From positions 1-40,231 of the forward strand of contig CAMDLI010000010.1 of the NCBI GenBank assembly GCA_945901615.1: a stretch of DNA of 40,231 nt, written 5' to 3'. Shown here one piece after another: positions 1 to 6,851 of this stretch. Numbering within the stretch: the first letter of the stretch is position 1; each line of letters starts with the position of its first letter. The notes beneath the pieces were generated by a model. That model had not been told where the DNA came from. It made no database searches and saw only the letters and a list, made by a program, of their open reading frames with translations. The position numbers and the translations under genes were made by a program. Source of the DNA: Spirosoma fluviale. Its GTDB lineage: Bacteria; Bacteroidota; Bacteroidia; Cytophagales; Cyclobacteriaceae.

Positions 1-3000
1 GTCATGTTTTTGCGGAGTAGCTCCTTCCAGCTGGGCAGCTGTTGGATATCCAAAAGGTCTATGCCAAGCTGAGATAGCGAAAAATCTACCCTTGGAAAGT
101 GGCCATTGGGAAGTGCTTGTCCTCCTTTTTGGTACAGGTCAAGCTGCCCATTTTCCATACTCAATCCCTCCAATCCAATGGATTGAATTAGGGGTATCTC
201 TTTTTTCTCCGAGTTTGGGTTACGGGATCCGGCTAGTGTGGGAAGGCTATCCAGGTAGATCGCCAGTTGCGGACGAACCAAGCGTACCTGTTTCAAATCC
301 AACTTTCTAGAAAGCAATAGGTCGAGTAGGCTATTTTTCTGAAGGATAAGTTGCTCTACGGTTCCCCTCAGCACTGGGCTACCGGGCTTACCGAAAAGGT
401 TGGTGGGCTGGATGCTTAGGCCAGAAAAGACCACCTCTTCATTTTGATCTCCAAAGGCTACAGAGGCAAACTTGACCGTGTGCACGCTATCGGGGAGCGT
501 ATAGGTAAAGTCGTTCAGACCTAGATTGGCGCGCTGGTACATGTTTGCATAGTCTTGGGCCTTGGCCAAAAGAGTGTCCAAATTGAATTGGGTGAGGTTG
601 AAACCAAAGCCAGTTTTTATCGCTTGCTTGGTCTGATTTTGGCTCTGGTAGTTCAGCTGAAGCGTAGCATTGGTAGCGGCAATCGTATCGACATACACTT
701 CTTCAATCGCTTTCTGTACCGCCTTCTTTCGTTTAGTGATTGTTTTTTGATCGACCGCAGTGACCTGCCGATCAATGTCAAGTGCCACATCGCCTCCATT
801 GATTTCGAGTTTTTCTAAGTTGAGGACGTTATCAAAAACAAATTCTTCGATGTTTACCCCTTTCAAAGCAACTTTTGGGAGACTTAGGCCCAGGGCGATG
901 CGCTTGTCTCCCACTTTTCCTGGAAGGAGGCTCAGATTTTCAAAGTCAAGGGTACGGGTACGGGAATTGTAATGGAGGTAATCGGTTTCTACGAGGTACC
1001 TACCGCCAGCAAGGCTAAACGAGTAGGAGGTGAATGTCAACTTGACCTCATCGGAAAACAAGGCCCGGTCTTCTGGCAGGCTGTCTTTGTCACTTAGCGA
1101 AAAATTCGTCAACGAAAAAGAAAGGCGGTCCTCCTCAAAAGAAGTCACCGAGGCATTGGCCTGGTTGGCATAACGTATCTTGGCAGCGTCGATGTTGACG
1201 GAGTCCACCTGTATTTTCGTAAAGTATCCCAGTAGCAGTGCTCTCAAATCTTCCTCAGAACGGAGGGCATTCTCCGAATTTTTGCTCTCCTTGGGGCGGT
1301 AAGTGGAGATTCGGAAAAGAGGTGCATTGAGCTGTAGGTGTTGGATGCTTAGTTCTTTATTGTAGAAGGCGGCCATCAGGTCAATCCCCTCCGCTCTGAG
1401 CAAGGGAATGGTAAAATCTACAGCCGCTCGTTTATCCAAGGCTTGGAGTTGGGTCTGGAGTTGGGAAGGGTCTGCTGGCAGAATGCGCAGGTTTTTTACT
1501 TCGAGCAACTTCCTTCTTGAGTCGAGGGTAAGTTTCTCTGCAAGAAAAGTATGGAGGTTATCACGCAAGTTCAACCGGTAGTCATAGAGGGTAAGCTGCA
1601 GTTCCTTGAGTTGCACTTGATCTTGAACCGCCAAGCTGCTATCGGGAAGAAGGACAAGTTCTTGGAGCCCTAGGCTAAACCGTTCCACACCGATGTCCTT
1701 GCTTTGTTGCCCGGACTCCACCTTAAATTCGACTGTTCCCTCTTCAAGTTGAAAATCATCAATCTCCAATTTCTCAAGTAGTCCAGAAAAAAGGGAGGTA
1801 AGGACCTGTTCTGGGGCCTGCTCGCTGTTGGAAGCTTGTTGGATGACTTGAATTTTTGGACGAGACAGCAATACCTTTCCGACCTGCAGTTCTCCCGTTT
1901 GGTACAAGCGCTTCAAATCTGCATCTTCTAAAGAGAGTTCGGCAAGTTCCAAATCGAAAATAGGAGTTCTCCGTATCCCCAAGGGGGTTTTTTCCCTTGG
2001 AGAAAGGTGTAGGTTGGTTGCGGAGAGGATTTTTTTGAAAGAAGACACTTCAATCGCTTCTCCAGAAAGGACATGGATGCCATCCCCCAAGTAGACCTTG
2101 CCCTGTTTGATATTCATGGAGGCATCGGTGCCGTAAAAGAAGGAGTCTGGAGTCTTAAGTGGAGAGCTTCCAAGATGAAAACCGAGCATTTTAAAATCAA
2201 GGTGCTCCAGCTCGATGCGGTTTCTTAAGGAGTCCTCCTTTTCTTTTCTCAAAAATGAACCCCCATTGATGGACAATTCTTTGATAGAAATGGACTCCAA
2301 TTTGCCCCGGATAAAGTCATTCAAGTCCCCCGTTGGGGTCTTATCGTCTTGGGGACTGCTAGATTGGATGACCTCGATTTGAGGACCATTCAGGACTAAT
2401 TCTTCAATGTCGAGTCGTCCCGTTCTAAACGCCTTGTTCCAGTCTACATTCCCGATATGTAGCTCTTCGAGCGCCAGAGCGTAGTAATTTTTACTGGCTT
2501 TGGAGAGGTTAGAAGTCACGGAAAACCGATTGAGGTCCATCGTTTTTTCCAAGGAAGAGATCTGCACCTTAGCAGATGTGATGCGATGAATGCCATCTGG
2601 CAGCGGAAAGGCTACCTCTTCCAAGTCAATTTCGAATCCGCGTGCGTTAAAAGGTCGGTCCCAGTCCTCATTGGGCGTCCAATCCAGGTCCAACAGTTTA
2701 AGCGTTGCATTTTTGGTGAGGAGTTCCTGCTGACTCAGAAAATTTAAAAAAAATAGGTTGGCGTGATCGATCTCTACTGCTGCTACCTGGATAGAGGATA
2801 GACCAAGCTTGAGAACGCTTCTTTTGATTTCATTTTCAAGCAGAAATACGGGGGAAGGTGAATCTTCCGGAGAATTTTCAGCTGGCTTTGAAGCTGTGGA
2901 AAGCGGCTGTAGCAGGTGGATATTGGGATTGTCCAGGGTGATTTTCCGAACCGAAAGTTCCTGATTAAAAAAGTTAAACCACAGACCTGTAAAGGCGAGT

Positions 3001-3317
3001 TCATCCAGGGTAAATTCAAACAACTTCTGATCTGGTCTCGCTTTTTCTGGATGCTGGGGCGTAAAGGTGATTCCATCCAGAAAAACCCCACGTCGAATCA
3101 AGGAGAAGTTTAGCCTGTTGAAACCAATTTCATAGACTCCATTGGAAGATTCCTGGAGACGTTCGCGTAGCATCCCCGCCAAAAACAGGTTTGATCCAAA
3201 GTAAACTGCAAATTCCAGCGTAAGTAGCGCAAGCAATAAGAAGCCCACTCTTCTTGCCCATTTTTTTCGTAAGGTGTACCTGCTGGATTTTTCCTGCGTA
3301 CTAGACTTCGGATCCAT
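1..3317 (-). CDS. Large AsmA-like membrane-anchored repeat protein (partial, 3' end beyond window)
   Basis: The frame is open from an ATG at 3317-3315 to the left edge, giving 1105 codons without a stop; the C-terminus lies outside the window. The N-terminus has a basic stretch, then one hydrophobic segment (about residues 24-48), so the protein is probably anchored in the inner membrane with a long periplasmic part. The rest is built of six related blocks whose cores start near residues 121, 302, 477, 656, 832 and 1006. Each core has the pattern L-x-[VIL]-x-x-[LIV]-x-[LI]-x-x-P-x-[IL], a variable Ser/Pro/charged linker, then a second beta-rich stretch such as I-x-[IV]-x-x-[LV]-x-[IL]. Beta-rich repeats behind a single N-terminal membrane segment recall AsmA, DUF748 and YhdP proteins, which carry lipid along a groove; that role is inference. 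All six cores are in one frame, so no frameshift is suspected. It is preceded by a 22-bp palindrome. Confidence 0.72.
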   Translation of the reverse strand, partial: MDPKSSTQEKSSRYTLRKKWARRVGFLLLALLTLEFAVYFGSNLFLAGMLRERLQESSNGVYEIGFNRLNFSLIRRGVFLDGITFTPQHPEKARPDQKLFEFTLDELAFTGLWFNFFNQELSVRKITLDNPNIHLLQPLSTASKPAENSPEDSPSPVFLLENEIKRSVLKLGLSSIQVAAVEIDHANLFFLNFLSQQELLTKNATLKLLDLDWTPNEDWDRPFNARGFEIDLEEVAFPLPDGIHRITSAKVQISSLEKTMDLNRFSVTSNLSKASKNYYALALEELHIGNVDWNKAFRTGRLDIEELVLNGPQIEVIQSSSPQDDKTPTGDLNDFIRGKLESISIKELSINGGSFLRKEKEDSLRNRIELEHLDFKMLGFHLGSSPLKTPDSFFYGTDASMNIKQGKVYLGDGIHVLSGEAIEVSSFKKILSATNLHLSPREKTPLGIRRTPIFDLELAELSLEDADLKRLYQTGELQVGKVLLSRPKIQVIQQASNSEQAPEQVLTSLFSGLLEKLEIDDFQLEEGTVEFKVESGQQSKDIGVERFSLGLQELVLLPDSSLAVQDQVQLKELQLTLYDYRLNLRDNLHTFLAEKLTLDSRRKLLEVKNLRILPADPSQLQTQLQALDKRAAVDFTIPLLRAEGIDLMAAFYNKELSIQHLQLNAPLFRISTYRPKESKNSENALRSEEDLRALLLGYFTKIQVDSVNIDAAKIRYANQANASVTSFEEDRLSFSLTNFSLSDKDSLPEDRALFSDEVKLTFTSYSFSLAGGRYLVETDYLHYNSRTRTLDFENLSLLPGKVGDKRIALGLSLPKVALKGVNIEEFVFDNVLNLEKLEINGGDVALDIDRQVTAVDQKTITKRKKAVQKAIEEVYVDTIAATNATLQLNYQSQNQTKQAIKTGFGFNLTQFNLDTLLAKAQDYANMYQRANLGLNDFTYTLPDSVHTVKFASVAFGDQNEEVVFSGLSIQPTNLFGKPGSPVLRGTVEQLILQKNSLLDLLLSRKLDLKQVRLVRPQLAIYLDSLPTLAGSRNPNSEKKEIPLIQSIGLEGLSMENGQLDLYQKGGQALPNGHFPRVDFSLSQLGIDLLDIQQLPSWKELLRKNM

Positions 3318-3334
3318 ATAAAAATAAGAACACT

Positions 3335-3342
3335 GAAATATA
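3335..3342 (-). promoter_or_regulatory. Probable -7 box of the AsmA-like gene (TATATTTC)
   Basis: Reading the minus strand, TATATTTC matches seven of eight positions of the Bacteroidota -7 element TAnnTTTG. It lies 17 bases before the ATG at 3317, so the leader would be about 12 bases. It overlaps the left arm of the 22-bp palindrome at 3339-3360. Confidence 0.4.
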
Positions 3343-3360
3343 CCAACTAAACGTGGTATA
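3339..3360. promoter_or_regulatory. 22-bp palindrome, possible operator
   Basis: Two perfect 7-bp arms (TATACCA and TGGTATA) flank an 8-bp spacer. The element sits between the terminator of tRNA-like RNA 1 and the AsmA-like gene and overlaps that gene's probable -7 box, a position suited to a repressor site. No cognate regulator is visible in the window. Confidence 0.4.
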
Positions 3361-3362
3361 CG

Positions 3363-3390
3363 AAAAAAGCAGCCGGGTGGCTGCTTTTTT
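3363..3390 (-). terminator. Rho-independent terminator of tRNA-like RNA 1
   Basis: A 12-bp stem (GCAGCC paired with GGCTGC, extended by six A-T pairs) closes a 4-base loop and ends in a T-run when read on the minus strand. It starts four bases after the presumed discriminator base of tRNA-like RNA 1. The structure is symmetrical and could stop transcription from either side. Confidence 0.85.
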
Positions 3391-3393
3391 TTG

Positions 3394-3533
3394 CTGTAGG
3401 GGAAGGATTCGAACCTCCACGCGGCAGTTAGGCATGAACTTTTTGAAACATGCTTTATCCCATTCCGATCTTTACGACCGTCATCCCCACCCCCGAGACA
3501 GGAGGGCTTGTCTGCCAATTTCAACACCCTACA
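3394..3533 (-). ncRNA. tRNA-like RNA 1 (140 nt, class II-like body with a 71-nt variable region)
   Basis: On the minus strand a perfect 7-bp acceptor stem (3533-3527 with 3401-3395) encloses nearly complete tRNA landmarks. These are U and G at positions 8-9, a 3-bp D stem with an 11-base loop of leucine-tRNA type (AAATTGGCAGA), a 5-bp anticodon-like stem (3506-3502 with 3494-3490) with a 7-base loop, and a 5-bp T arm with the canonical loop TTCGAAT (3413-3407). The anticodon position reads GTC (Asp) after U33, but base 37 is T rather than a purine. Between anticodon arm and T arm lie 71 bases (3489-3419), where normal tRNAs have at most about 24; they can form two 5-bp hairpins (3480-3466 and 3453-3432). 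CCA is not encoded. A promoter box and a terminator flank it. A leucine-type D arm with an aspartate anticodon argues against an ordinary tRNA. It could be a repurposed tRNA, a decoy, or a decaying gene. An automated search might label it tRNA-Asp or undetermined. Confidence 0.65.
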
Positions 3534-3585
3534 AGATGTTTAATTTCTAGTACTACTTTTTTGTTGGCCTTAATGCTAACAAAAG

Positions 3586-3593
3586 CAAATGTA
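3586..3593 (-). promoter_or_regulatory. -7 promoter box of tRNA-like RNA 1 (TACATTTG)
   Basis: Exact match to TAnnTTTG on the minus strand. Transcription would start near 3580, giving a 5' leader of about 45 bases before the acceptor stem at 3533. No clear -33 TTG at the usual spacing. Confidence 0.6.
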
Positions 3594-3792
3594 TAGAAAA
3601 AGCAGATTTAATTAAAATTAATTTAATAAATAGTTTATTTTTTTATTGTTTTTTTATGTGAATGGCATTTTCGTTGCTGTTTTGACATTCAAATGGGGGT
3701 TAAAAATTGGAAAAATTGTCGTTTTGGAAATTTAGAGGAGGCCAGAAAACTCAAAAAATAACCGATCAGCAGCTTCGATTTAGGCAAATAAA
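3594..3792. other. AT-rich spacer between the two tRNA-like RNAs
   Basis: Very AT-rich sequence (runs of A and T around 3600-3660) between the promoter of tRNA-like RNA 1 and the terminator of tRNA-like RNA 2. I see no reading frame, repeat or further RNA fold in it. Confidence 0.5.
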
Positions 3793-3820
3793 AAAACCAT
3801 GAAAAAAATTTCATGGTTTT
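3793..3820 (-). terminator. Rho-independent terminator of tRNA-like RNA 2
   Basis: A 12-bp perfect stem (AAAACCATGAAA with TTTCATGGTTTT) and a 4-base loop, followed on the minus strand by a T-run (3792-3787). It lies about 30 bases beyond the 3' end of tRNA-like RNA 2. Confidence 0.75.
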
Positions 3821-3851
3821 AGTCAATTAACAATAAACCCAAAATAACCTG

Positions 3852-3958
3852 TTGTAAGAGAAGGAGTTGAACCTTCAAATAAACAAACACAAAAAAATTG
3901 TTTTTGTTTTCTTTTCCTTAATTGACTTCTTCTTTTGTCAATTATTTTTTGCCTTACA
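3852..3958 (-). ncRNA. tRNA-like RNA 2 (107 nt, expanded-arm cloverleaf)
   Basis: On the minus strand, 3958-3952 pairs with 3859-3853 as a 7-bp acceptor stem (one G-U), extendable by one more pair. A perfect 5-bp T arm (3876-3872 with 3864-3860) holds the canonical loop TTCAACT. In place of D and anticodon arms there are two other hairpins: an 8-bp stem (3944-3937 with 3926-3919, 10-base loop) and a roughly 12-bp stem with one mismatch (3909-3898 with 3892-3881, 5-base loop). There is no recognisable D loop or anticodon. Its last 28 bases match those of tRNA-like RNA 1 at 22 positions, and acceptor pair 5-68 is A-T here and G-C there, a compensatory change. Own promoter box and terminator. 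The central part is extremely AT-rich. It is probably a diverged relative of RNA 1; function unknown. Confidence 0.55.
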
Positions 3959-3988
3959 ATGCTGTTGCCGTTAAAAACTTCAACAAGA

Positions 3989-3996
3989 CAAAGGTA
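3989..3996 (-). promoter_or_regulatory. -7 promoter box of tRNA-like RNA 2 (TACCTTTG)
   Basis: Exact TAnnTTTG on the minus strand, 30 bases before the acceptor stem of tRNA-like RNA 2, so the primary transcript would carry a leader of about 25 bases. Confidence 0.6.
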
Positions 3997-4138
3997 CAAA
4001 ACGAGCTTGTGTGATTACACATATTTCAACAAATCTTCTAATAATTTACATTATTTTTAAGGAAATCGATTGAAATATATCAACTTGTAAATTTTTTACA
4101 GGTTTGAGCAATTAAAATTGAGGAATTGACATAAAAAA

Positions 4139-4207
4139 TGAGCCTGTTTGTTAAAAAACTGTGTTTTTAAGCACTTGAATTTCTCCTTTTTCAAAAAAAC
4201 AGGCTCA
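4139..4207 (-). terminator. Long-armed terminator overlapping the rluD stop codon
   Basis: Arms TGAGCCTGTTT (4139-4149) and AAACAGGCTCA (4197-4207) form an 11-bp stem around a 47-base loop. The loop itself holds a 7-bp hairpin (TTAAAAA with TTTTTAA). On the minus strand the stem is followed by TTTTTT. One arm includes the rluD stop codon. Confidence 0.6.
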
Positions 4208-5242
4208 GTCTACCTGCACATACTGCTCCCATTTCTGCAGGACTGTTGAAAAATCTGCTGGCAGAGGTGCTTCAAAATAGAGGTTTTTCTTAGTAATGGG
4301 GTGCACAAATCCCAAACTCATCGCATGCAGAGCCTGTCGTGGCATGGCGTCAAAGCAATTGTTGATAAAACTCTTGTATTTGGCAAATTGAGTGCCTTTT
4401 CGAATTTTATCCCCCCCATACATGGCGTCATTGAATAATGGGTGCCCTAAAAATTTAAAATGCGCCCGGATTTGATGAGTTCTTCCAGTTTCTAAGGTAC
4501 ACTGAACCAAAGAAACGTAACGGAGCCGCTTCAAAACTTTCCAGTGTGTAATTGCATGTTTACCTTGACTCCCATCTGGAAATACTTCCATTACCTTCCG
4601 GTCTTTGGCGCTACGTCCCACATGCCCTACGATAGTACCCTCTTCCGCTTCTGGTTCACCCCAAACCAAAGCCAAATAAGTTCGCTGAATGGTATGGTAA
4701 AAAAATTGAGCTGCCAATGGCGCCATGGTCTCTTCTGTTTTGGCAATCACCAACAAGCCCGAGGTATCCTTGTCAATCCGATGAACTAAGCCAGGTCGCC
4801 CCACATTGCCTTTCATTTCAGGCAGGTGCTGAAAGTGATAGACCAGCCCATTTACCAAAGTTCCAGACCAATTGCCATGAGCCGGATGGACGACCATTCC
4901 TGGAGGCTTATTGACGACCAATAGGTCCGTATCCTCATAGACAATGTCCAATGAAATATTCTCCGAAATCACCTCGGTATCTCGCGGGGGCTTCTCTAGC
5001 AGCACCCGAATGTCATCTAGGCCTTTGATCTTATAATTGGACTTTACCGAATGTCCATTGACCTGAACTCCCCCCGAATCAATGGTCTGCTGTACCTTAT
5101 TTCGGGTAGCATTCGCAATTCGTTCCGTTAAAAATTTGTCAATCCGAACAGAAGACTGTCCTTTGTCCACCAAAATACGATGGTGCTCATACAAGGCTAA
5201 CTCATCTTCTTCCAGGTCTTCGTCCAAGTGCTGTTCGATCAT
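4205..5242 (-). CDS. rluD: 23S rRNA pseudouridine synthase, RluD family
   Basis: 345 residues. An acidic N-terminal extension (residues 6-14) leads into an S4 RNA-binding domain (about 30-85), followed by the pseudouridine synthase domain. The catalytic motif HRIDKDTSG places the nucleophilic Asp at residue 157; NKPPGMVVHP (111-120) and the GRTHQIRAH element near the C-terminal third are also typical. RluD makes pseudouridines in helix 69 of 23S rRNA; the S4 plus RluA-type architecture fits RluD best, but RluC-like specificity cannot be excluded by eye. It is transcribed divergently from the PLP-dependent enzyme at 5290 across 47 bp. A TATTTTTG box at 5254-5247 lies so close to the ATG that a transcript from it would be nearly leaderless. 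Confidence 0.9.
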   Translation of the reverse strand: MIEQHLDEDLEEDELALYEHHRILVDKGQSSVRIDKFLTERIANATRNKVQQTIDSGGVQVNGHSVKSNYKIKGLDDIRVLLEKPPRDTEVISENISLDIVYEDTDLLVVNKPPGMVVHPAHGNWSGTLVNGLVYHFQHLPEMKGNVGRPGLVHRIDKDTSGLLVIAKTEETMAPLAAQFFYHTIQRTYLALVWGEPEAEEGTIVGHVGRSAKDRKVMEVFPDGSQGKHAITHWKVLKRLRYVSLVQCTLETGRTHQIRAHFKFLGHPLFNDAMYGGDKIRKGTQFAKYKSFINNCFDAMPRQALHAMSLGFVHPITKKNLYFEAPLPADFSTVLQKWEQYVQVD

Positions 5243-5267
5243 GACACAAAAATAGGAGGATGTCCCG

Positions 5268-5275
5268 TAACTTTG
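5268..5275 (+). promoter_or_regulatory. -7 promoter box of the PLP-dependent enzyme (TAACTTTG)
   Basis: Exact TAnnTTTG, 14 bases before the ATG at 5290, in the divergent gap shared with rluD. The transcript leader would be about 9 bases. Confidence 0.5.
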
Positions 5276-5289
5276 TTAAAATACTTTGA

Positions 5290-6213
5290 ATGCTTCCCCC
5301 ACAACAGATCCCAAGCACCCAACTCCAGCACCCGCTACTCGATCAACTAAAAGTAGAAATGGAAGTAATGCGCTTGGATCAAGTTCATCCAACTGTTTCG
5401 GGGAATAAATACTTCAAATTAAAATACAACCTAGCCGAAGCCCTTAAGCAAAACCACAAGCAAGTACTGACTTTTGGAGGGGCCTATTCCAACCATATTC
5501 ACGCCACTGCCGCAGCAGCCAATCTGGAAGGCCTCCAATCCATAGGAATCATTCGAGGAGAACTTTTGGACAGCCTAAACCCGACACTGAGGTATGCAAA
5601 GGAAGCAGGAATGATCCTAAAAGGCATTTCTCGAGAGCTTTACCGCAACAAAATACAACCTGAATTTTTAGATCAACTTCGCCAAGAGTTGGGTGAATAT
5701 TACCTAATCCCTGAGGGAGGCACCAATGCCCTTGCCATCCAAGGCACCTCTGAAATCTTGAGCAGTAACCAATCCAATTTTAGCCACCTCGCCACTTCCA
5801 TTGGTACAGGTGGCACCTTTTCCGGATTGGCCAATTCACTACTCCCCCAGCAGGAACTGCTCGGAATTTCAGCTTTGAAAGGGGAGGCTATTCCTGAAGA
5901 AATGAAGCAGTTGCTGCATGCGCACAGTATTCAATCCAAAGGCAGTCTTTCCCTTATGACGCAGTACCATCATGGAGGCTATGCTAAATGGACCGCCGAA
6001 TTGATTGAATTTATCCATTGGTTTTGGGAATCATTCGGCATCCCGCTGGACCCAATCTATACGGGAAAAATGGCTTTTGCCTGTTGGGATTTGCTGCAGA
6101 AAAAGTACTTCAAACCGGGCTCCCGAGTGTTGCTCATCCATACAGGAGGCCTCCAAGGAAATCTTGGATTTACTCAACGCACAGGCATCCTGCTTCCTAG
6201 TCCTTTAGGGTAA
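5290..6213 (+). CDS. PLP-dependent ACC deaminase / D-cysteine desulfhydrase family protein
   Basis: 307 residues, close to the family norm of 300-340. SGNKYFKLKYNL (37-48) contains the expected PLP-binding lysine (Lys40); GGAYSNHIHA (63-72) is the substrate/cofactor loop of the family; GTGGTFSGL in the middle is the glycine loop that holds the cofactor phosphate. Family members open the ring of 1-aminocyclopropane-1-carboxylate or desulfurate D-cysteine to pyruvate, ammonia and sulfide. In bacteria lacking plant association the D-cysteine activity is the more usual assignment, but the sequence alone does not decide. Its 3' end overlaps the convergent AlbA-type gene by 17 bp. Confidence 0.82.
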   Translation: MLPPQQIPSTQLQHPLLDQLKVEMEVMRLDQVHPTVSGNKYFKLKYNLAEALKQNHKQVLTFGGAYSNHIHATAAAANLEGLQSIGIIRGELLDSLNPTLRYAKEAGMILKGISRELYRNKIQPEFLDQLRQELGEYYLIPEGGTNALAIQGTSEILSSNQSNFSHLATSIGTGGTFSGLANSLLPQQELLGISALKGEAIPEEMKQLLHAHSIQSKGSLSLMTQYHHGGYAKWTAELIEFIHWFWESFGIPLDPIYTGKMAFACWDLLQKKYFKPGSRVLLIHTGGLQGNLGFTQRTGILLPSPLG

Positions 6214-6832
6214 AAAAATCCTCGGATTCCTGAGGATGCAACTGCAATACATTGGCAGCAGCGAGGCGAACAAGGGTTTTTGAAGCCATGTAAAAGGGAA
6301 TGCCCGCCGCTTTGGAAAACTCCTTAAGGGTTATTCGCCCCCTCTCCTCCAAAAATTTCATCAACACCTCTTCCTTTTTTCCGTAGGTAAAAACAATATC
6401 TCGAGGAACTCTACTTTTTCGAAGCAGCTCCCAGACCTCTCGGCTAGCCTGGATGGTTCGATCTTGAACACGGATATAGGAAACTTTCTTCTCCTCAGCC
6501 CACAAATAATGGGGCCTGTCCGGGCTATGTGGAATTTGAAATACCGCCACCCCTTTTTTTTCGGATAATTTTACAGTAGCTACCTCCACCTGCAAGGGAG
6601 GAAAAATAAGCGTTCGGATGGCTTTATCCATCACAAAAATCTCTTCTTCAATGAAGCGCTGCCCACTGACAGTCCCATCATCGTCCACCCCAATCAACAA
6701 GGTTCCTCCCTGAGTATTGGCCAAAGCAATTACCTCCCGGACGATTTTTTCGGGATAGGCTGCCTTTTTCTTGAACTCAATTTGGAGTCCTTCGCCCTTA
6801 CCTGCCAAATCTTTTACTTCTTGAAGGGTCAT
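6197..6832 (-). CDS. AlbA/Schlafen-type (AlbA_2) nucleic-acid-binding protein
   Basis: 211 residues from the ATG at 6832; the frame also allows a start at 6904, inside uvrB. I prefer 6832 because it lies 19 bp after the uvrB stop and begins just ahead of the conserved domain. The motif EFKKKA followed by EVIALANTQGG and LLIGVDDDG (about residues 18-55) is the hallmark of the AlbA_2 / divergent AAA-4 domain. The C-terminal third (EERGRITLKEFSKAAGIP) looks like a winged helix. Such proteins are usually DNA- or RNA-binding regulators; target unknown. The order and spacing imply cotranscription with uvrB. The 3' end overlaps the convergent gene at 5290-6213. Confidence 0.78.
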   Translation of the reverse strand: MTLQEVKDLAGKGEGLQIEFKKKAAYPEKIVREVIALANTQGGTLLIGVDDDGTVSGQRFIEEEIFVMDKAIRTLIFPPLQVEVATVKLSEKKGVAVFQIPHSPDRPHYLWAEEKKVSYIRVQDRTIQASREVWELLRKSRVPRDIVFTYGKKEEVLMKFLEERGRITLKEFSKAAGIPFYMASKTLVRLAAANVLQLHPQESEDFFTLKD

Positions 6833-6851
6833 GATGGTGCGTTCGAGTCGT

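Noticed and set aside
3394-3533. Ordinary tRNA-Asp(GUC) gene
   Set aside because: The D arm is leucine-like, base 37 is T, and 71 bases separate the anticodon arm from the T arm; too far from a working tRNA-Asp to be called one.
3394-3533. tmRNA (ssrA)
   Set aside because: Too short, no tag reading frame, no G3-U70 alanine identity pair, and the D loop is tRNA-like rather than tmRNA-like.
3353-3550. Plus-strand 65-codon frame over tRNA-like RNA 1
   Set aside because: It runs antisense through the terminator and the structured RNA and has no protein-like composition.
3394-3958. attL/attR remnants of an integrated element
   Set aside because: The two 28-bp ends are direct repeats, but the 5' acceptor halves also match and no integrase or cargo lies between; kept only as a minor alternative.
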